From NCBI GenBank assembly GCA_016706685.1, contig JADJJE010000001.1:496001-560000 (forward strand): a stretch of 64,000 nucleotides of DNA, written 5' to 3'. The stretch is from Sandaracinaceae bacterium (GTDB lineage: Bacteria; Myxococcota_A; Polyangia; Polyangiales; Houyiibacteriaceae). Of this stretch, positions 1 through 8,173 are shown one piece after another; positions within the stretch are counted from its first letter, which is position 1, and every line of letters starts with the position of its first letter. The notes beneath the pieces are model-generated. The model saw only the letters and a program-made list of their open reading frames with translations, was not told where the DNA came from and did no database searches. The position numbers and the translations under genes are program-made.

Positions 1-335
1 TCGAACTTCACGCCGCCCTTGCCGCCACCGAACGGGATGTCCATCAGCGCGCACTTCCACGTCATCATGGCGGCCAGCGCCTTGAGGTCGTCAAGGCTGA
101 CCGAGTCGTGGTAGCGGATGCCCCCCTTGTAGGGCCCCAGCAGGTTGTTGTGCTGGATGCGGTAGCCCTTGAAGACCTTCATGGTCCCGTTGTCGAGCGC
201 CACCGGGAAGTGGACGATCAGCTCGTTCTTGGGCTGCGCGAGGATGGCCCGCACGTGGTCGGGGAGCTGCACGATGCCCGCGGCCTCGTCCAAGTACCCC
301 TGAATCACCCGAAAGAATTCGTAGGCATCGGACAT
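1..335 (-). CDS. gdhA: Glu/Leu/Phe/Val-type glutamate dehydrogenase, N-terminal part (partial)
   Basis: The 5' end of a gene that runs off the left edge; about 111 residues are present, starting at the ATG at 335. The translation begins MSDAYEFFRVIQGYLDEA and contains GPYKGGIRYH, MMTWKCALMD and PFGGGKGGVKF, the substrate- and catalytic-lysine region of the glutamate/leucine dehydrogenase family. The enzyme family interconverts glutamate and 2-oxoglutarate plus ammonia using NAD(P) in the cytoplasm. The Rossmann (coenzyme) domain lies outside the window, so cofactor and exact substrate cannot be judged; leucine dehydrogenases share part of this signature, but the PYKGGIR block favours glutamate dehydrogenase. 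The gene is transcribed away from pilT, which lies just upstream on the same strand (62-bp gap). Confidence 0.85.
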   Translation of the reverse strand, partial: MSDAYEFFRVIQGYLDEAAGIVQLPDHVRAILAQPKNELIVHFPVALDNGTMKVFKGYRIQHNNLLGPYKGGIRYHDSVSLDDLKALAAMMTWKCALMDIPFGGGKGGVKF

Positions 336-396
336 GCCTCAATTCTTATCACGCCGCAGGCAGCCCTGGGGGGGCGCGGGTGAGCCCGCGATGCGC

Positions 397-2034
397 TCAG
401 CCTGCGGGCAGCTCCACCTTGAAGCCCTCTTGCTGCAGCAGGGACTTCATCAGCTGCTTGTCGTTGGACTTCATGTAGGCCTCTTCGGGCGTGATGAGGT
501 CGTTCTTCACGTGCTGCAGGAGGTGGTCGTTCATGGTCTGCATGCCCAGGTTGCGGCCGGTCTGCATGACGCTCTTGAGCTGCACCGTCTTGCCCTCGCG
601 GATGAGGTTGGCCACGGCGCTGGTGCCGATGAGCACCTCGTAGGCCGCCACGCGCCCGCCGCCCTTCTTCTTGCAGAGCACCTGCGCGATGCAGCCGCGG
701 AAGGACTCGCTCAGCATGATGCGAATCTGCTCCTGCTGGTCCGCCGGGAACTGGTCGATGATGCGGTCGATGGTGCTGGCGGCGCTGGTGGTGTGCAGCG
801 TGCCGAACACGAGGTGACCCGTCTCCGCCGTCTCGATGGCGATGGCGATGGTCTCGAGGTCGCGCATCTCACCCACCAACACGATGTCCGGGTCCTCACG
901 CAGGGCGGCGCGCAGGGCACGCTTGAAGCCCGTGGTGTGCTGACCGATCTCGCGCTGGTTCACCAGACACTTCTTGTTCGGGTGCACGAACTCGATGGGG
1001 TCTTCGATGGTGATGATGTGGTCCGCGCGGTTCATGTTGATGAAGTCGATCAACGTGGACAGCGTGGTGGACTTGCCGCTGCCCGTCGGGCCCGTGACCA
1101 CCACCAGGCCCTTGGTGAGCCAGCAGAGGTCCAGCACCTTGGGCGGTACGCCGATCTTCTCCACGGACAACAGCTCGAAGGGGATCTGACGGAAGACGGC
1201 GCCCACGCCATGACGGTCGCGGAAGACGTTGGCACGGAAGCGACAGAGGCCAGGGATGTTGTGCGCGAAGTCGGCGTCGTTGGTCTCCTCGTACTCCTTG
1301 CGGCTGCGCTCGGGGATGATCTCCTCGATCATCTTCGCGATCTCGTCGGACGAGTACGGCGCGCGGCGCTCGAGCGGGAGGATCTCGCCGTCCTTGCGGA
1401 CCATGGGCACCACGCTGGCGGAGAGGTGGAGGTCGCTGGCGTCCACCATCTTCATCAAGCGGAGCAGGCGGTTGAGCTGGGGCTCACCCGGCTGCAGCGT
1501 GACGCTCAGGCCATCGGCTGCGGCGTGGTCGGGGATGCCGCCGTCGATGTAGCCCTTCCCAGCGTGGGGGTTTGCTCCGCTCGCGGCGGGGGCCGCAGCC
1601 GGAGCTCGCGGCGCAGGCGCGGCGGCTTCCGGGGCCCGCGCGGCGGCCGGCGCAGGGGCTCGCAGTGGCGCTTGCGCCTCGGCCGGGGGAAACGGAATGG
1701 ACTCCACATCGGCAGGAGCCGTTCGGACTGCCCTCGCTGGCGAGATGAGCAGCGCCCACGCGGTGGGGCCCGCCGTGCGCACTTCGACCTGCACGCGCAT
1801 GCCCGCCTCGGAGTCGTGCACGAAGGCGCAGCGCCCCTGCGACTGCAGCTCTTGCAGCGCTTGGGGCGGCGTGGCCTCGCGCACCATCTCCACGATCAGG
1901 TCGTGATCGATGGGCTTGTTGGACTGGCGATCGCCCGCGTCGAAGTGGAAGGTGACCGGCATCTCGGACACGAGGCGCACCCCGTTGGCCTGATGCTTCA
2001 TGAGCTGCTGGACGTAGAAATCGATCCGTAACAT
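397..2034 (-). CDS. pilT: PilT-type pilus retraction ATPase with extra N-terminal domain
   Basis: A hexameric ATPase of the PilT/PilU family that drives type IV pilus depolymerisation at the inner membrane. The C-terminal two thirds is canonical: a DASDLHLS N-domain, Walker A GPTGSGKSTT, Walker B LVGEMRDLETIAIA, the HTTSAAST His-box and a conserved C-terminal region. At about 545 residues it is some 170-200 longer than usual PilT. The extra N-terminal segment (about 95 residues, then a Pro/Ala-rich linker) resembles a second copy of the PilT N-domain. I use the ATG at 2034 (MLRIDFYVQQL); an in-frame ATG at 2064 would overlap the start of the divergent permease gene. The other pil genes lie 20 kb away on the same strand. 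PilT versus PilU cannot be settled from sequence alone. Confidence 0.9.
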   Translation of the reverse strand: MLRIDFYVQQLMKHQANGVRLVSEMPVTFHFDAGDRQSNKPIDHDLIVEMVREATPPQALQELQSQGRCAFVHDSEAGMRVQVEVRTAGPTAWALLISPARAVRTAPADVESIPFPPAEAQAPLRAPAPAAARAPEAAAPAPRAPAAAPAASGANPHAGKGYIDGGIPDHAAADGLSVTLQPGEPQLNRLLRLMKMVDASDLHLSASVVPMVRKDGEILPLERRAPYSSDEIAKMIEEIIPERSRKEYEETNDADFAHNIPGLCRFRANVFRDRHGVGAVFRQIPFELLSVEKIGVPPKVLDLCWLTKGLVVVTGPTGSGKSTTLSTLIDFINMNRADHIITIEDPIEFVHPNKKCLVNQREIGQHTTGFKRALRAALREDPDIVLVGEMRDLETIAIAIETAETGHLVFGTLHTTSAASTIDRIIDQFPADQQEQIRIMLSESFRGCIAQVLCKKKGGGRVAAYEVLIGTSAVANLIREGKTVQLKSVMQTGRNLGMQTMNDHLLQHVKNDLITPEEAYMKSNDKQLMKSLLQQEGFKVELPAG

Positions 2035-2062
2035 CGGGTCTGGACGGTACCATCGGTCCAGC

Positions 2063-3367
2063 ATGCCTCAGCGAAAAAATGCGCCGACACTACCCCGCGC
2101 GGTCTATGTGCTGCTGGGCATCCTGCTCGTCGGCTACGGCGTGTGGGTCCTGCGCACGGTGTTCACGCCGCTGTTCTTCGCGTTCTTCATCGCCTACATG
2201 CTGGACCCGCTGGTGGACCGCTTCGAAGCGCGCGGGCTGCCGCGCGGGGCGGGCATCGCCATCCTCCTGGGCGGCACGCTGCTGGCCATGACCATCGGGC
2301 TGCTGCTGGTGATGCCCGGCATCGTGCAGGAGTTCGTGGGGTTCGCGCAGGCGCTGCCGGCGAAGCTGCAAGACTGGATGGCGCGCGCGGAGCCCGTTCT
2401 GCGGGACCTGGGCGTGCCGGTCCCCCACACCATCGACGAAGCGCTGGCCAGCTTCCAGGTGGACGCGCGCGAGGTGGCCAGCAACGCGGTCACGCCCGTC
2501 TCGTCAGCGCTGCGCTGGATCGTGGGTGGCACGGCCTCGGTGTTCAGCGCGGTGGCGGCCGGGCTGATGGTGCCCGTGTTCGCGTTCTACCTGCTCTACG
2601 ACTTCGACCGCATCGTGGCCGCCGCAGGAGACCTGGTGCCCTATCGGCACCGCCACACCGTCTATCACATGGCGCGCGACGTGGACGACGTGCTGGGCCA
2701 CTGGGTGCGCGGGCAGTTCCTGGTGATGATCGCGCTGGGTGCGCTCTACGCGCTGGTGTTCACGCTGGCCGGCGTGCCGCTAGCGATCCCCATCGGCATC
2801 CTGGCGGGCCTGCTGTCGTTCATTCCGTATGCCGGTGGCGCGCTGGGCCTCGGGCTGGCGCTGCTGACCTGCGCCGTGGAGGGCCGCATCTGGCCCAACA
2901 TGGGCTACGTGGTGGTGGCCTTCGGCGTGGTGCAGCTGGTGGAGGGGTTCCTGATCACGCCCAAGCTGGTGGGCGACAAGGTGGGGCTGAGCGCCGTGGT
3001 GGTGCTGGTGGCGTTGATGGTGGGGAACGAACTGTTCGGCTTCCTGGGGGTGCTGATGGCGGTGCCGGGTGCGGCGGTGGCGAAGATCTTCGTGATGCGT
3101 GGCGCGGCGGCGTACCGCGCGAGCGCGATGTTCGGGACCCCGAGCGATGCGCCAGCGCCGGTGTCGCCGGTGGTGGCGGCCGTGCTGGCGGAGGGCGAGT
3201 CCGAATCCGAATCCGAGGCCGTGTCCGTGGCGGCGGCCGAGGCCGAGTCCGTGGCCGAGTCGGAGGCCGTGGCCGAGTCGGAGGCCGTGGCCGTGGCCGA
3301 GTCGGAGGCCGTGGCCGTGGCGGTGGCCGGTCGCGGAGGCCGTGGCCGGGAGCCGGAGGGGCGCTAG
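2063..3367 (+). CDS. AI-2E family (PerM/DUF20) membrane transporter with acidic repeat tail
   Basis: A 434-residue polytopic inner-membrane protein. Hydrophobic helices near the start (VYVLLGILLVGYGVWVL, LFFAFFIAYMLDPLVD), a central cytosolic stretch, and the family region from FIPYAGGALGLGLALL to EGFLITPKLVGDKVGLSAVV identify the AI-2E/PerM superfamily. Members export varied solutes or act in Na+/H+ exchange; the substrate here is unknown. The last 60 residues are a low-complexity Glu/Ser/Ala/Val tail encoded by a degenerate tandem repeat (see repeat feature), absent from typical members. Its start codon lies 28 bases from the chosen pilT start, so the two genes share a divergent promoter region. 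Its TAG stop interlocks with the TAG stop of the convergent gene (3364-3367). Confidence 0.85.
   Translation: MPQRKNAPTLPRAVYVLLGILLVGYGVWVLRTVFTPLFFAFFIAYMLDPLVDRFEARGLPRGAGIAILLGGTLLAMTIGLLLVMPGIVQEFVGFAQALPAKLQDWMARAEPVLRDLGVPVPHTIDEALASFQVDAREVASNAVTPVSSALRWIVGGTASVFSAVAAGLMVPVFAFYLLYDFDRIVAAAGDLVPYRHRHTVYHMARDVDDVLGHWVRGQFLVMIALGALYALVFTLAGVPLAIPIGILAGLLSFIPYAGGALGLGLALLTCAVEGRIWPNMGYVVVAFGVVQLVEGFLITPKLVGDKVGLSAVVVLVALMVGNELFGFLGVLMAVPGAAVAKIFVMRGAAAYRASAMFGTPSDAPAPVSPVVAAVLAEGESESESEAVSVAAAEAESVAESEAVAESEAVAVAESEAVAVAVAGRGGRGREPEGR
3196..3345 (+). repeat. degenerate tandem repeat in the transporter tail
   Basis: Imperfect tandem copies of an 18-bp unit (gaggccgtggccgagtcg) with 6- and 12-bp variants, in frame with the AI-2E family gene, encoding SEAVAE/SEAVAVAE-type repeats. 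All length changes are multiples of three, so the frame is kept. Copy number probably varies between strains by slippage. It is coding sequence, not a CRISPR array. Confidence 0.8.
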
Positions 3368-3903
3368 GCGTCGAGGGGGGCGATCGGGAGCGGCAGCTTG
3401 GGGGCGCGGAAGCCCATGGCTATCCAGGCCGTGAGGAGCTTGACCATGAAGCGGGCGGACTGCGTGTTGGCGTTGGGGACGTCGGTGGGGAGCGAGGTGC
3501 CCGGCGGGAGGTCTTTCGTCATGGTGCGCAGCTGCAGCGGTGGGCGTGCGGCGGTGGGCCAGAGGTGTGCGTAGAGGCTCAGCCAGTGACCACCGGCGAA
3601 CTCCAAGAAGACCGGGGTGTTGCAGCAGGTGGCCACCACACGGCGGGTGGGGGCATCTGGCGAGAGGCGGTGTTCTCGGAGGTCAGCGGTGCCGGCGGCC
3701 CAGCGGATGCGGTCCTTGCGGTACATGACGAAGGGCGTGGTGCCGTGCGCGCCGAGGATCTTGGGCGCGCCTGGGCGCTGCTCGAGGATGGCGGCCGCGG
3801 CGCGGCAGCTGGTGCAGCAGCACTCGACGCTGAGGATCGGTGGTCCTTCGACGTCGACGGCGAGCTGGCCGCAGGTGCACGTGAGGCGGGTGGTGTCCGT
3901 CAT
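3364..3903 (-). CDS. conserved small protein with GFA-like Cys motifs (DUF6151-like)
   Basis: A 179-residue protein starting MTDTTRLTCTCGQLAVDV. An N-terminal CxC (CTC) followed by a Cys-rich CCCTSCR stretch resembles the zinc-binding pattern of glutathione-dependent formaldehyde-activating enzyme (GFA)-like proteins, and the later ATCCNTPVFLEFAGGHWLS segment fits that fold. The known relatives are mostly uncharacterised, so no reaction is assigned. Its ATG overlaps the stop of the upstream TetR gene in an ATGA arrangement (3900-3903), so the two are probably translationally coupled and co-repressed. The assignment to DUF6151 is from memory and moderately sure. Confidence 0.75.
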   Translation of the reverse strand: MTDTTRLTCTCGQLAVDVEGPPILSVECCCTSCRAAAAILEQRPGAPKILGAHGTTPFVMYRKDRIRWAAGTADLREHRLSPDAPTRRVVATCCNTPVFLEFAGGHWLSLYAHLWPTAARPPLQLRTMTKDLPPGTSLPTDVPNANTQSARFMVKLLTAWIAMGFRAPKLPLPIAPLDA

Positions 3904-4541
3904 GGATGGGCTCCGGCCGATGCAGGGTGCGAGAACAGCAAGCGCAGGTAGCGCTCGAGGTGGTCCAGGCTCTCGCGCGCCAGCTCGGGATCGTGGGCGG
4001 CCTTGGCCACGACGAACGCCCCCTGGATGACCGCCTGGGTGTGGCGGGCGAGGCTCTGAGCGGACACGTGGTCCTGCATGCCGCACGCGATGAGCGCCGC
4101 TTGCATGTCGGGCGTGAGCGACTCGCTGTGGCCGAGGATGCTCTCGGCGCAGGCGCTGCGAATGGCGGGCGAGCTGTCGTACGTCTCTTGGACCAGCGTG
4201 CCCGCGAGGCACGTGAACTCGGAGAACGGACCGTCGACCAGCGCTCGGCGCAGCGCCACGTACGCCAGCACACGGTCACGCGGATCGGCGACGGCGTGAT
4301 AGCCCGCCTCCGCGAAGAGCTTCGACGTCGACTCTTGCCAGGCGCGCGCGGCGGCGACTCCCAGCGCCTCCTTGGACGCGAAGTGATGGAAGAACGCTCC
4401 CTTGGTGACGTGGGCCGCACCGCACAGGTCATCCACGCTCGTCGCGGCATAGCCCTTGGCACGAATCAGGTGCCGCGCCGCTTCCAGCAAGCGCTGTCGT
4501 GCGTCGCCGAGCTCGGGCTTGCTCTTGGTGGGCCGTCCCAT
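3900..4541 (-). CDS. TetR/AcrR family transcriptional repressor
   Basis: The N-terminal helix-turn-helix is typical: ARQRLLEAARHLIRAKGYAA, then TSVDDLCGAAHVTKGAFFHH. The rest is an all-helical ligand-binding and dimerisation domain. I choose the ATG at 4541 (MGRPTKSKPELGDARQ, 213 residues) rather than upstream ATGs at 4553 and 4577, because a 26-bp palindrome (4546-4571) lies immediately upstream and would otherwise be inside the gene. It is followed by an overlapping GFA-like gene and preceded by a GMC oxidoreductase gene on the same strand, so it probably represses itself and the downstream gene. The inducer is unknown; context suggests a lipid, alcohol or aldehyde. Confidence 0.88.
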   Translation of the reverse strand: MGRPTKSKPELGDARQRLLEAARHLIRAKGYAATSVDDLCGAAHVTKGAFFHHFASKEALGVAAARAWQESTSKLFAEAGYHAVADPRDRVLAYVALRRALVDGPFSEFTCLAGTLVQETYDSSPAIRSACAESILGHSESLTPDMQAALIACGMQDHVSAQSLARHTQAVIQGAFVVAKAAHDPELARESLDHLERYLRLLFSHPASAGAHP

Positions 4542-4545
4542 GGCC

Positions 4546-4571
4546 GCATACATACCATTTGGTTTGTATGC
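4546..4571. promoter_or_regulatory. palindromic operator for the TetR-family repressor
   Basis: Arms GCATACATACC and GGTTTGTATGC around a 4-bp ATTT centre, matching at 10 of 11 pairs. It lies 4 bp upstream of the chosen tetR ATG and about 10 bp downstream of the GMC oxidoreductase stop. Size, symmetry and position fit TetR-family autoregulation. The sequence is much more AT-rich than its surroundings. No Shine-Dalgarno is visible between it and the ATG, so the transcript may be leaderless or nearly so. Confidence 0.75.
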
Positions 4572-4581
4572 GATCAAGCCA

Positions 4582-7044
4582 TCAGCGGCCGCTCGCGAGA
4601 GCCGTGATGCGGGCGCGGCGGGCGCGGAATCGGAACGTGGCGAGCCACGGGAGGAAGTCTCTCAGCCAGAAGCGGAGCGTGCCGGTGGCGACGGGGACGC
4701 CGGTGTCCGCACGCGCGATCTCGGTGCGCAGCGTGGTCATGCCGCTCAACACCGTGGTGGGCGAGACGCTCTTCTGCCCGTGTAGGTGGTAGCGCGCGCC
4801 GTCGTCGCCCGTGAAGTCGAGGTCGTAGACCAGCGTGCCGATACGCTTCTTCGGGAACATGCGGAGGGTGCCGGTGCAGGGGCGCTCCGTGGCGAGCCCC
4901 GCGATGGTGGCCGTTCCGTCGAGGGCGAGGCAGCCGCCCTCGGCATCTCGCAAGCGGCGGAAGAACTGCTGCTTGTCGGGGGCGGAGCAGCGCACGGTGA
5001 ACGCCGCGTCGCTCGGTGTGCCCGCGCCCGCGAAGGTGCACGTCCCGCTCATGGTCTCGGTGAACTCCACCTCGGGCAGGGCCACGCGCACGATGCGCGG
5101 CTCCACCCCGCGCTCGATGCGCCGCTCCACGAAGCCGGCGGCGCGCTCGCTCATGGCCATGATGGTCACCTGCGGGTTCACGCCCAGCGGCCCGTTCACC
5201 GTGGAGCCATCCACCACGAAGAGCCCCGACACGTCGTGCGTCTCGTTGCTGCCCGAGACCACCGAGCGACGTGGATCGCTGCCCATGCGGCAGGTCCCGA
5301 GCGGGTGGTACGCCGAGAGGTCCAGCCGGTGCGCGCCGATCGAGTCCGACATGGCCTCGAGCGCCTCCACGTCCTTGACGGAGCGCAGCGAGTCCACGCC
5401 TTGGACGCTGGGCAGCACCTCACGCGCGCCCGCCGCGAGGAACAGACGCGACAGCAGCGCCTGCCCGCGCAGCATCCGGCGCCGGTCGTAGTCGTTCATC
5501 ACGTACAGGATCTGAGGCTTGCCCTGGGGGCCAAGCACCACGCGGCCGCGCGACGAGTCCGCGATCATGTACCCAAAGGTGGCCACGTGATCGTAGCGGT
5601 CCACGAACTCGGTCCAGCGCGCGCCGATGGCGGGCAGCGTGGGCGCTGCGATGTCGATGGGCAGTGACGCGCCCTCGAAGCGGATGCCTTCGCTCGCGAA
5701 CTCGTCCACGCCATAGCCCTGCGGCACGCCCTCCCAGCCGCGCACCTCCTCGTCGAAGAAGGCGTGGACCGAGCCGGCGGGGTGCACCGTGAGCCCGTGG
5801 CCCACGAGCCCGCTCGAGTTGGCGAGGCCCAGCTTCAAGAGCAGCGCGGGCGTGTGGAGCGCGCCGCCCGACAGCACCACGCTCTTCGCGAGCACACGCA
5901 CCCTGCCCTCGTTCCCGTGCGTGGCACGGGCCACTACGCCCACGGCGCGCCCGCTGGCCAGCAGCACCTCTTCGACGCGGGCGTGGTGCACCAGCATGGC
6001 GCCCTTCTGCAGGGCCGCCGGCACGTAGCTCACGTTGGTGGAGCGCTTCGCGTCCGTCGGACAGCCGAAGCAGCACACGCCCTGTCCGTCGCAGTCCGGC
6101 GCGTTGCGGTGCAGAGCCTCGTGCGACCAGCCCAGCGCGTCGGCACCGCGCGCCACGATGTCGGCGATGGTGCCGAGGTGCTTCCGCTCGTTCGGCCCCA
6201 CCTGCAGCATGGCCTCCACGCGCTCGAAGAACGGCGCCATGGTGGCCGGGTCCACGCCCGTGATGCCGTCCTCGAAGCGCCAGCGGCGCATGACGTCGGC
6301 AGGGGTCCGGAAGCACGTGCCGCTGTTGACCGTGGTGGTGCCCCCCACGCTCTTGCCGGTGGGCACCACGATGACCGTGTTGCCGATGGACAGGTTCGAG
6401 TGCTGGAAGCGCATGGCGCGCTCGATGGGACGGCCACCGAAGCTGCGCCGATCGAGGAAGCCTCCCACCTCGAGCATGAGCACCGCGTGGCCGCGGCTCG
6501 CGAGCGCGTGGGCCAGCGGCGCGCCACCCGCGCCCGTGCCGACGATCACGGTGTCCACCTCGATGGTCTCGCCGTCGGGCAGCGTGCCGGCGTCCATCAC
6601 GCGCTCGTCCCACGCGTGCTTCTCGGCCTGCACGGGCAAGACGTCGAGGCCGGTGCGACCGCCGAGCGCGGCCGGGAAGTCCGCGTGGATGACCTGCGCG
6701 ATCTTGATGGGGGCCGTGGCGATGCGCACCATCGCGTGGGTTGCGACGGACCCCGCGATGGTGTCGATCGCTCGCAGCCGCGTGCGCACGTCGAGCTCAC
6801 GCAGGCGCGCACCCGCTACGGGCACGGCAGCCAGGTCGAGCGCACGAAGCATGGCCACGTAGCCCACACCGGCGTCCGCGCCGATGCCATCCAGCACGCG
6901 CTCCACGTCGCGCACGGTGGTCTCGTCCGCAGCACGCACGCTGCGCCCCTCGGGCGTCACGGCCTCCGCGATGGCGCGGACGAGCGCGGCGTCGTCGGAG
7001 CCGAAGCGAAAGCCACGCGGATTCTTGGGGGAGCCGTCTGCCAT
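4582..7044 (-). CDS. GMC-family FAD oxidoreductase (long-chain alcohol/sterol oxidase type) with C-terminal beta domain
   Basis: An 820-residue flavoprotein. Residues 1 to about 150 form a helical N-terminal region like that of long-chain alcohol oxidases. The ADP-binding motif VDTVIVGTGAGGAPLA starts near 164. VGGTTTVNSGTCFRTP and a Cys-rich DCDGQGVCCFGCPTDAKR follow, then the GMC C-terminal signature LSAYHPLGTCRMGSDP and GPLGVNPQVTIMAM with the catalytic His/Asn region. From about 660 a further domain starting near FTETMSGTC is fused; I recall similar segments in actinobacterial cholesterol-oxidase-like GMC proteins. The likely reaction is flavin-dependent oxidation of a long-chain alcohol or sterol. 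It lies upstream of the TetR/GFA-like pair and is divergent from the frameshifted gene at 7153, with 108 bp between them. Confidence 0.88.
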   Translation of the reverse strand: MADGSPKNPRGFRFGSDDAALVRAIAEAVTPEGRSVRAADETTVRDVERVLDGIGADAGVGYVAMLRALDLAAVPVAGARLRELDVRTRLRAIDTIAGSVATHAMVRIATAPIKIAQVIHADFPAALGGRTGLDVLPVQAEKHAWDERVMDAGTLPDGETIEVDTVIVGTGAGGAPLAHALASRGHAVLMLEVGGFLDRRSFGGRPIERAMRFQHSNLSIGNTVIVVPTGKSVGGTTTVNSGTCFRTPADVMRRWRFEDGITGVDPATMAPFFERVEAMLQVGPNERKHLGTIADIVARGADALGWSHEALHRNAPDCDGQGVCCFGCPTDAKRSTNVSYVPAALQKGAMLVHHARVEEVLLASGRAVGVVARATHGNEGRVRVLAKSVVLSGGALHTPALLLKLGLANSSGLVGHGLTVHPAGSVHAFFDEEVRGWEGVPQGYGVDEFASEGIRFEGASLPIDIAAPTLPAIGARWTEFVDRYDHVATFGYMIADSSRGRVVLGPQGKPQILYVMNDYDRRRMLRGQALLSRLFLAAGAREVLPSVQGVDSLRSVKDVEALEAMSDSIGAHRLDLSAYHPLGTCRMGSDPRRSVVSGSNETHDVSGLFVVDGSTVNGPLGVNPQVTIMAMSERAAGFVERRIERGVEPRIVRVALPEVEFTETMSGTCTFAGAGTPSDAAFTVRCSAPDKQQFFRRLRDAEGGCLALDGTATIAGLATERPCTGTLRMFPKKRIGTLVYDLDFTGDDGARYHLHGQKSVSPTTVLSGMTTLRTEIARADTGVPVATGTLRFWLRDFLPWLATFRFRARRARITALASGR

Positions 7045-7152
7045 GTTGCCTCCGATTGCGGTTTCTCTCCGCTTGCTCTAATGTTGCGTCCGTTCAGTCA
7101 TCTTTTCAAGTAGATCCATTCAGAGCGCGGCTGCGCGTATCCTGGGGGCACC

Positions 7153-8146
7153 ATGATTCGCTCGAATTTCAACGGCTTCCGCTATGAAGGCGGCAGCGCT
7201 GGCCACTACGAGAGCTACTTCCAGCGGGCCAACCACCCCACTCGCAAGCTGGCGTTCTGGATCCGCTACACGCTGTTCGCGCCGAAGGGCCGCCCGCGTG
7301 ACGCGGTGGGTGAGCTGTGGGCCATCTACTTCGACGGCGAGCGGAAGCGCATCACGCCCGTGAAGGTGGTGGTCCCCTACTCGCGCTGCCTGTTCAGCTC
7401 GTGGGAGCTGAACGCGCGCATCGACGAGTCCACGCTCGACAGCCGATCTCTGCGAGGTGGCGCCGAGATCCTGGGCCACTCGCTCGCCTGGGACCTCGAG
7501 TACACTTCGTCCGAGGAGCCGCTCTTCCTCCTGCCGGAGCGCCTGTACGACGCGTCGTTCCCGAAGGCCAAGGCGCTGGTGGGCTCACCGCTCGCGCGGT
7601 TCACGGGCTCGCTGGTGGTGGACGGCGAGCGCATCGCCATCGACGACTGGGTGGGCAGCCAGAACCACAACTGGGGTTCAGAAGCACACCGACGAGTACG
7701 CGTGGGGGCAGGTAGCGGGCTTCGATGGGTCGCCGAACTCGTTCCTCGAGCTCTCGACGGCTCGCGTGCACCTCGGCCCGGTGAAGACGCCGTGGCTGAG
7801 CCCCATCGTGCTGCGCCACGAGGGCCAGCAGTACTGCTGGAACGCGCTGTCGATCGCGGTCCGCGCGAAGGCGAGCTACGACTTCTTCCGCTGGACCTTC
7901 GACTCGCATGCGTCGGGAGCGCGCATCCACGGGGTAATCGAAGCCGACGCGAGTGACTTCGTGGGCCTGCCCTACGACAACCCCCCCGGTGGCCGGAAGA
8001 CGTGTCTCAACTCGAAGGTGGCGCGCTGCAGCGTGACGCTCGAGCGACGCTCTGCGCCGACCGTGCAGCTCCACACCGCCGACCGTGCGGCCTTCGAGAT
8101 CCTCACCACCCGAACCGACCACGGCGTGCCTGTCCTGGCGGTCTGA
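7153..8146 (+). pseudogene. frameshifted conserved hypothetical (possibly CrtC/tocopherol-cyclase-like fold)
   Basis: Two adjacent frames make one protein of about 331 residues. Frame one runs from the ATG at 7153 (MIRSNFNGFRYEGGSAGH) to WVGSQNHNWG; the conserved continuation QKHTDEYAWGQVAGFDG is in the +1 frame and runs to the stop at 8146 (HGVPVLAV). Removing one T of the TT at 7677-7678 restores NWGQKHTDEYAWGQ exactly at the join. Both halves keep coding character, so the shift is either very recent or a sequencing/assembly error. The function is not known; the NHNWG and NPPGGRKTCLNSK motifs recall beta-barrel hydratase/cyclase-like proteins, but this is weak. It is divergent from the GMC oxidoreductase and probably works on related substrates. 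Confidence 0.75.
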
Positions 8147-8173
8147 GCGTTCACGACCGCCGCGCGAACAGGC

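Noticed and set aside
334..2031. 565-aa open frame opposite pilT
   Set aside because: Antisense frame of a clear PilT; rich in Leu, His, Val and Arg, as expected from GC-rich antisense reading.
3196..3345. Possible CRISPR or intergenic repeat
   Set aside because: Units are in frame within a coding region, lack spacers and vary by multiples of three.
2143..3951. 602-aa open frame on the + strand over the permease and the GFA-like gene
   Set aside because: It is the +1 shadow of the AI-2E family gene with Gly/Arg-rich composition and no family motif.
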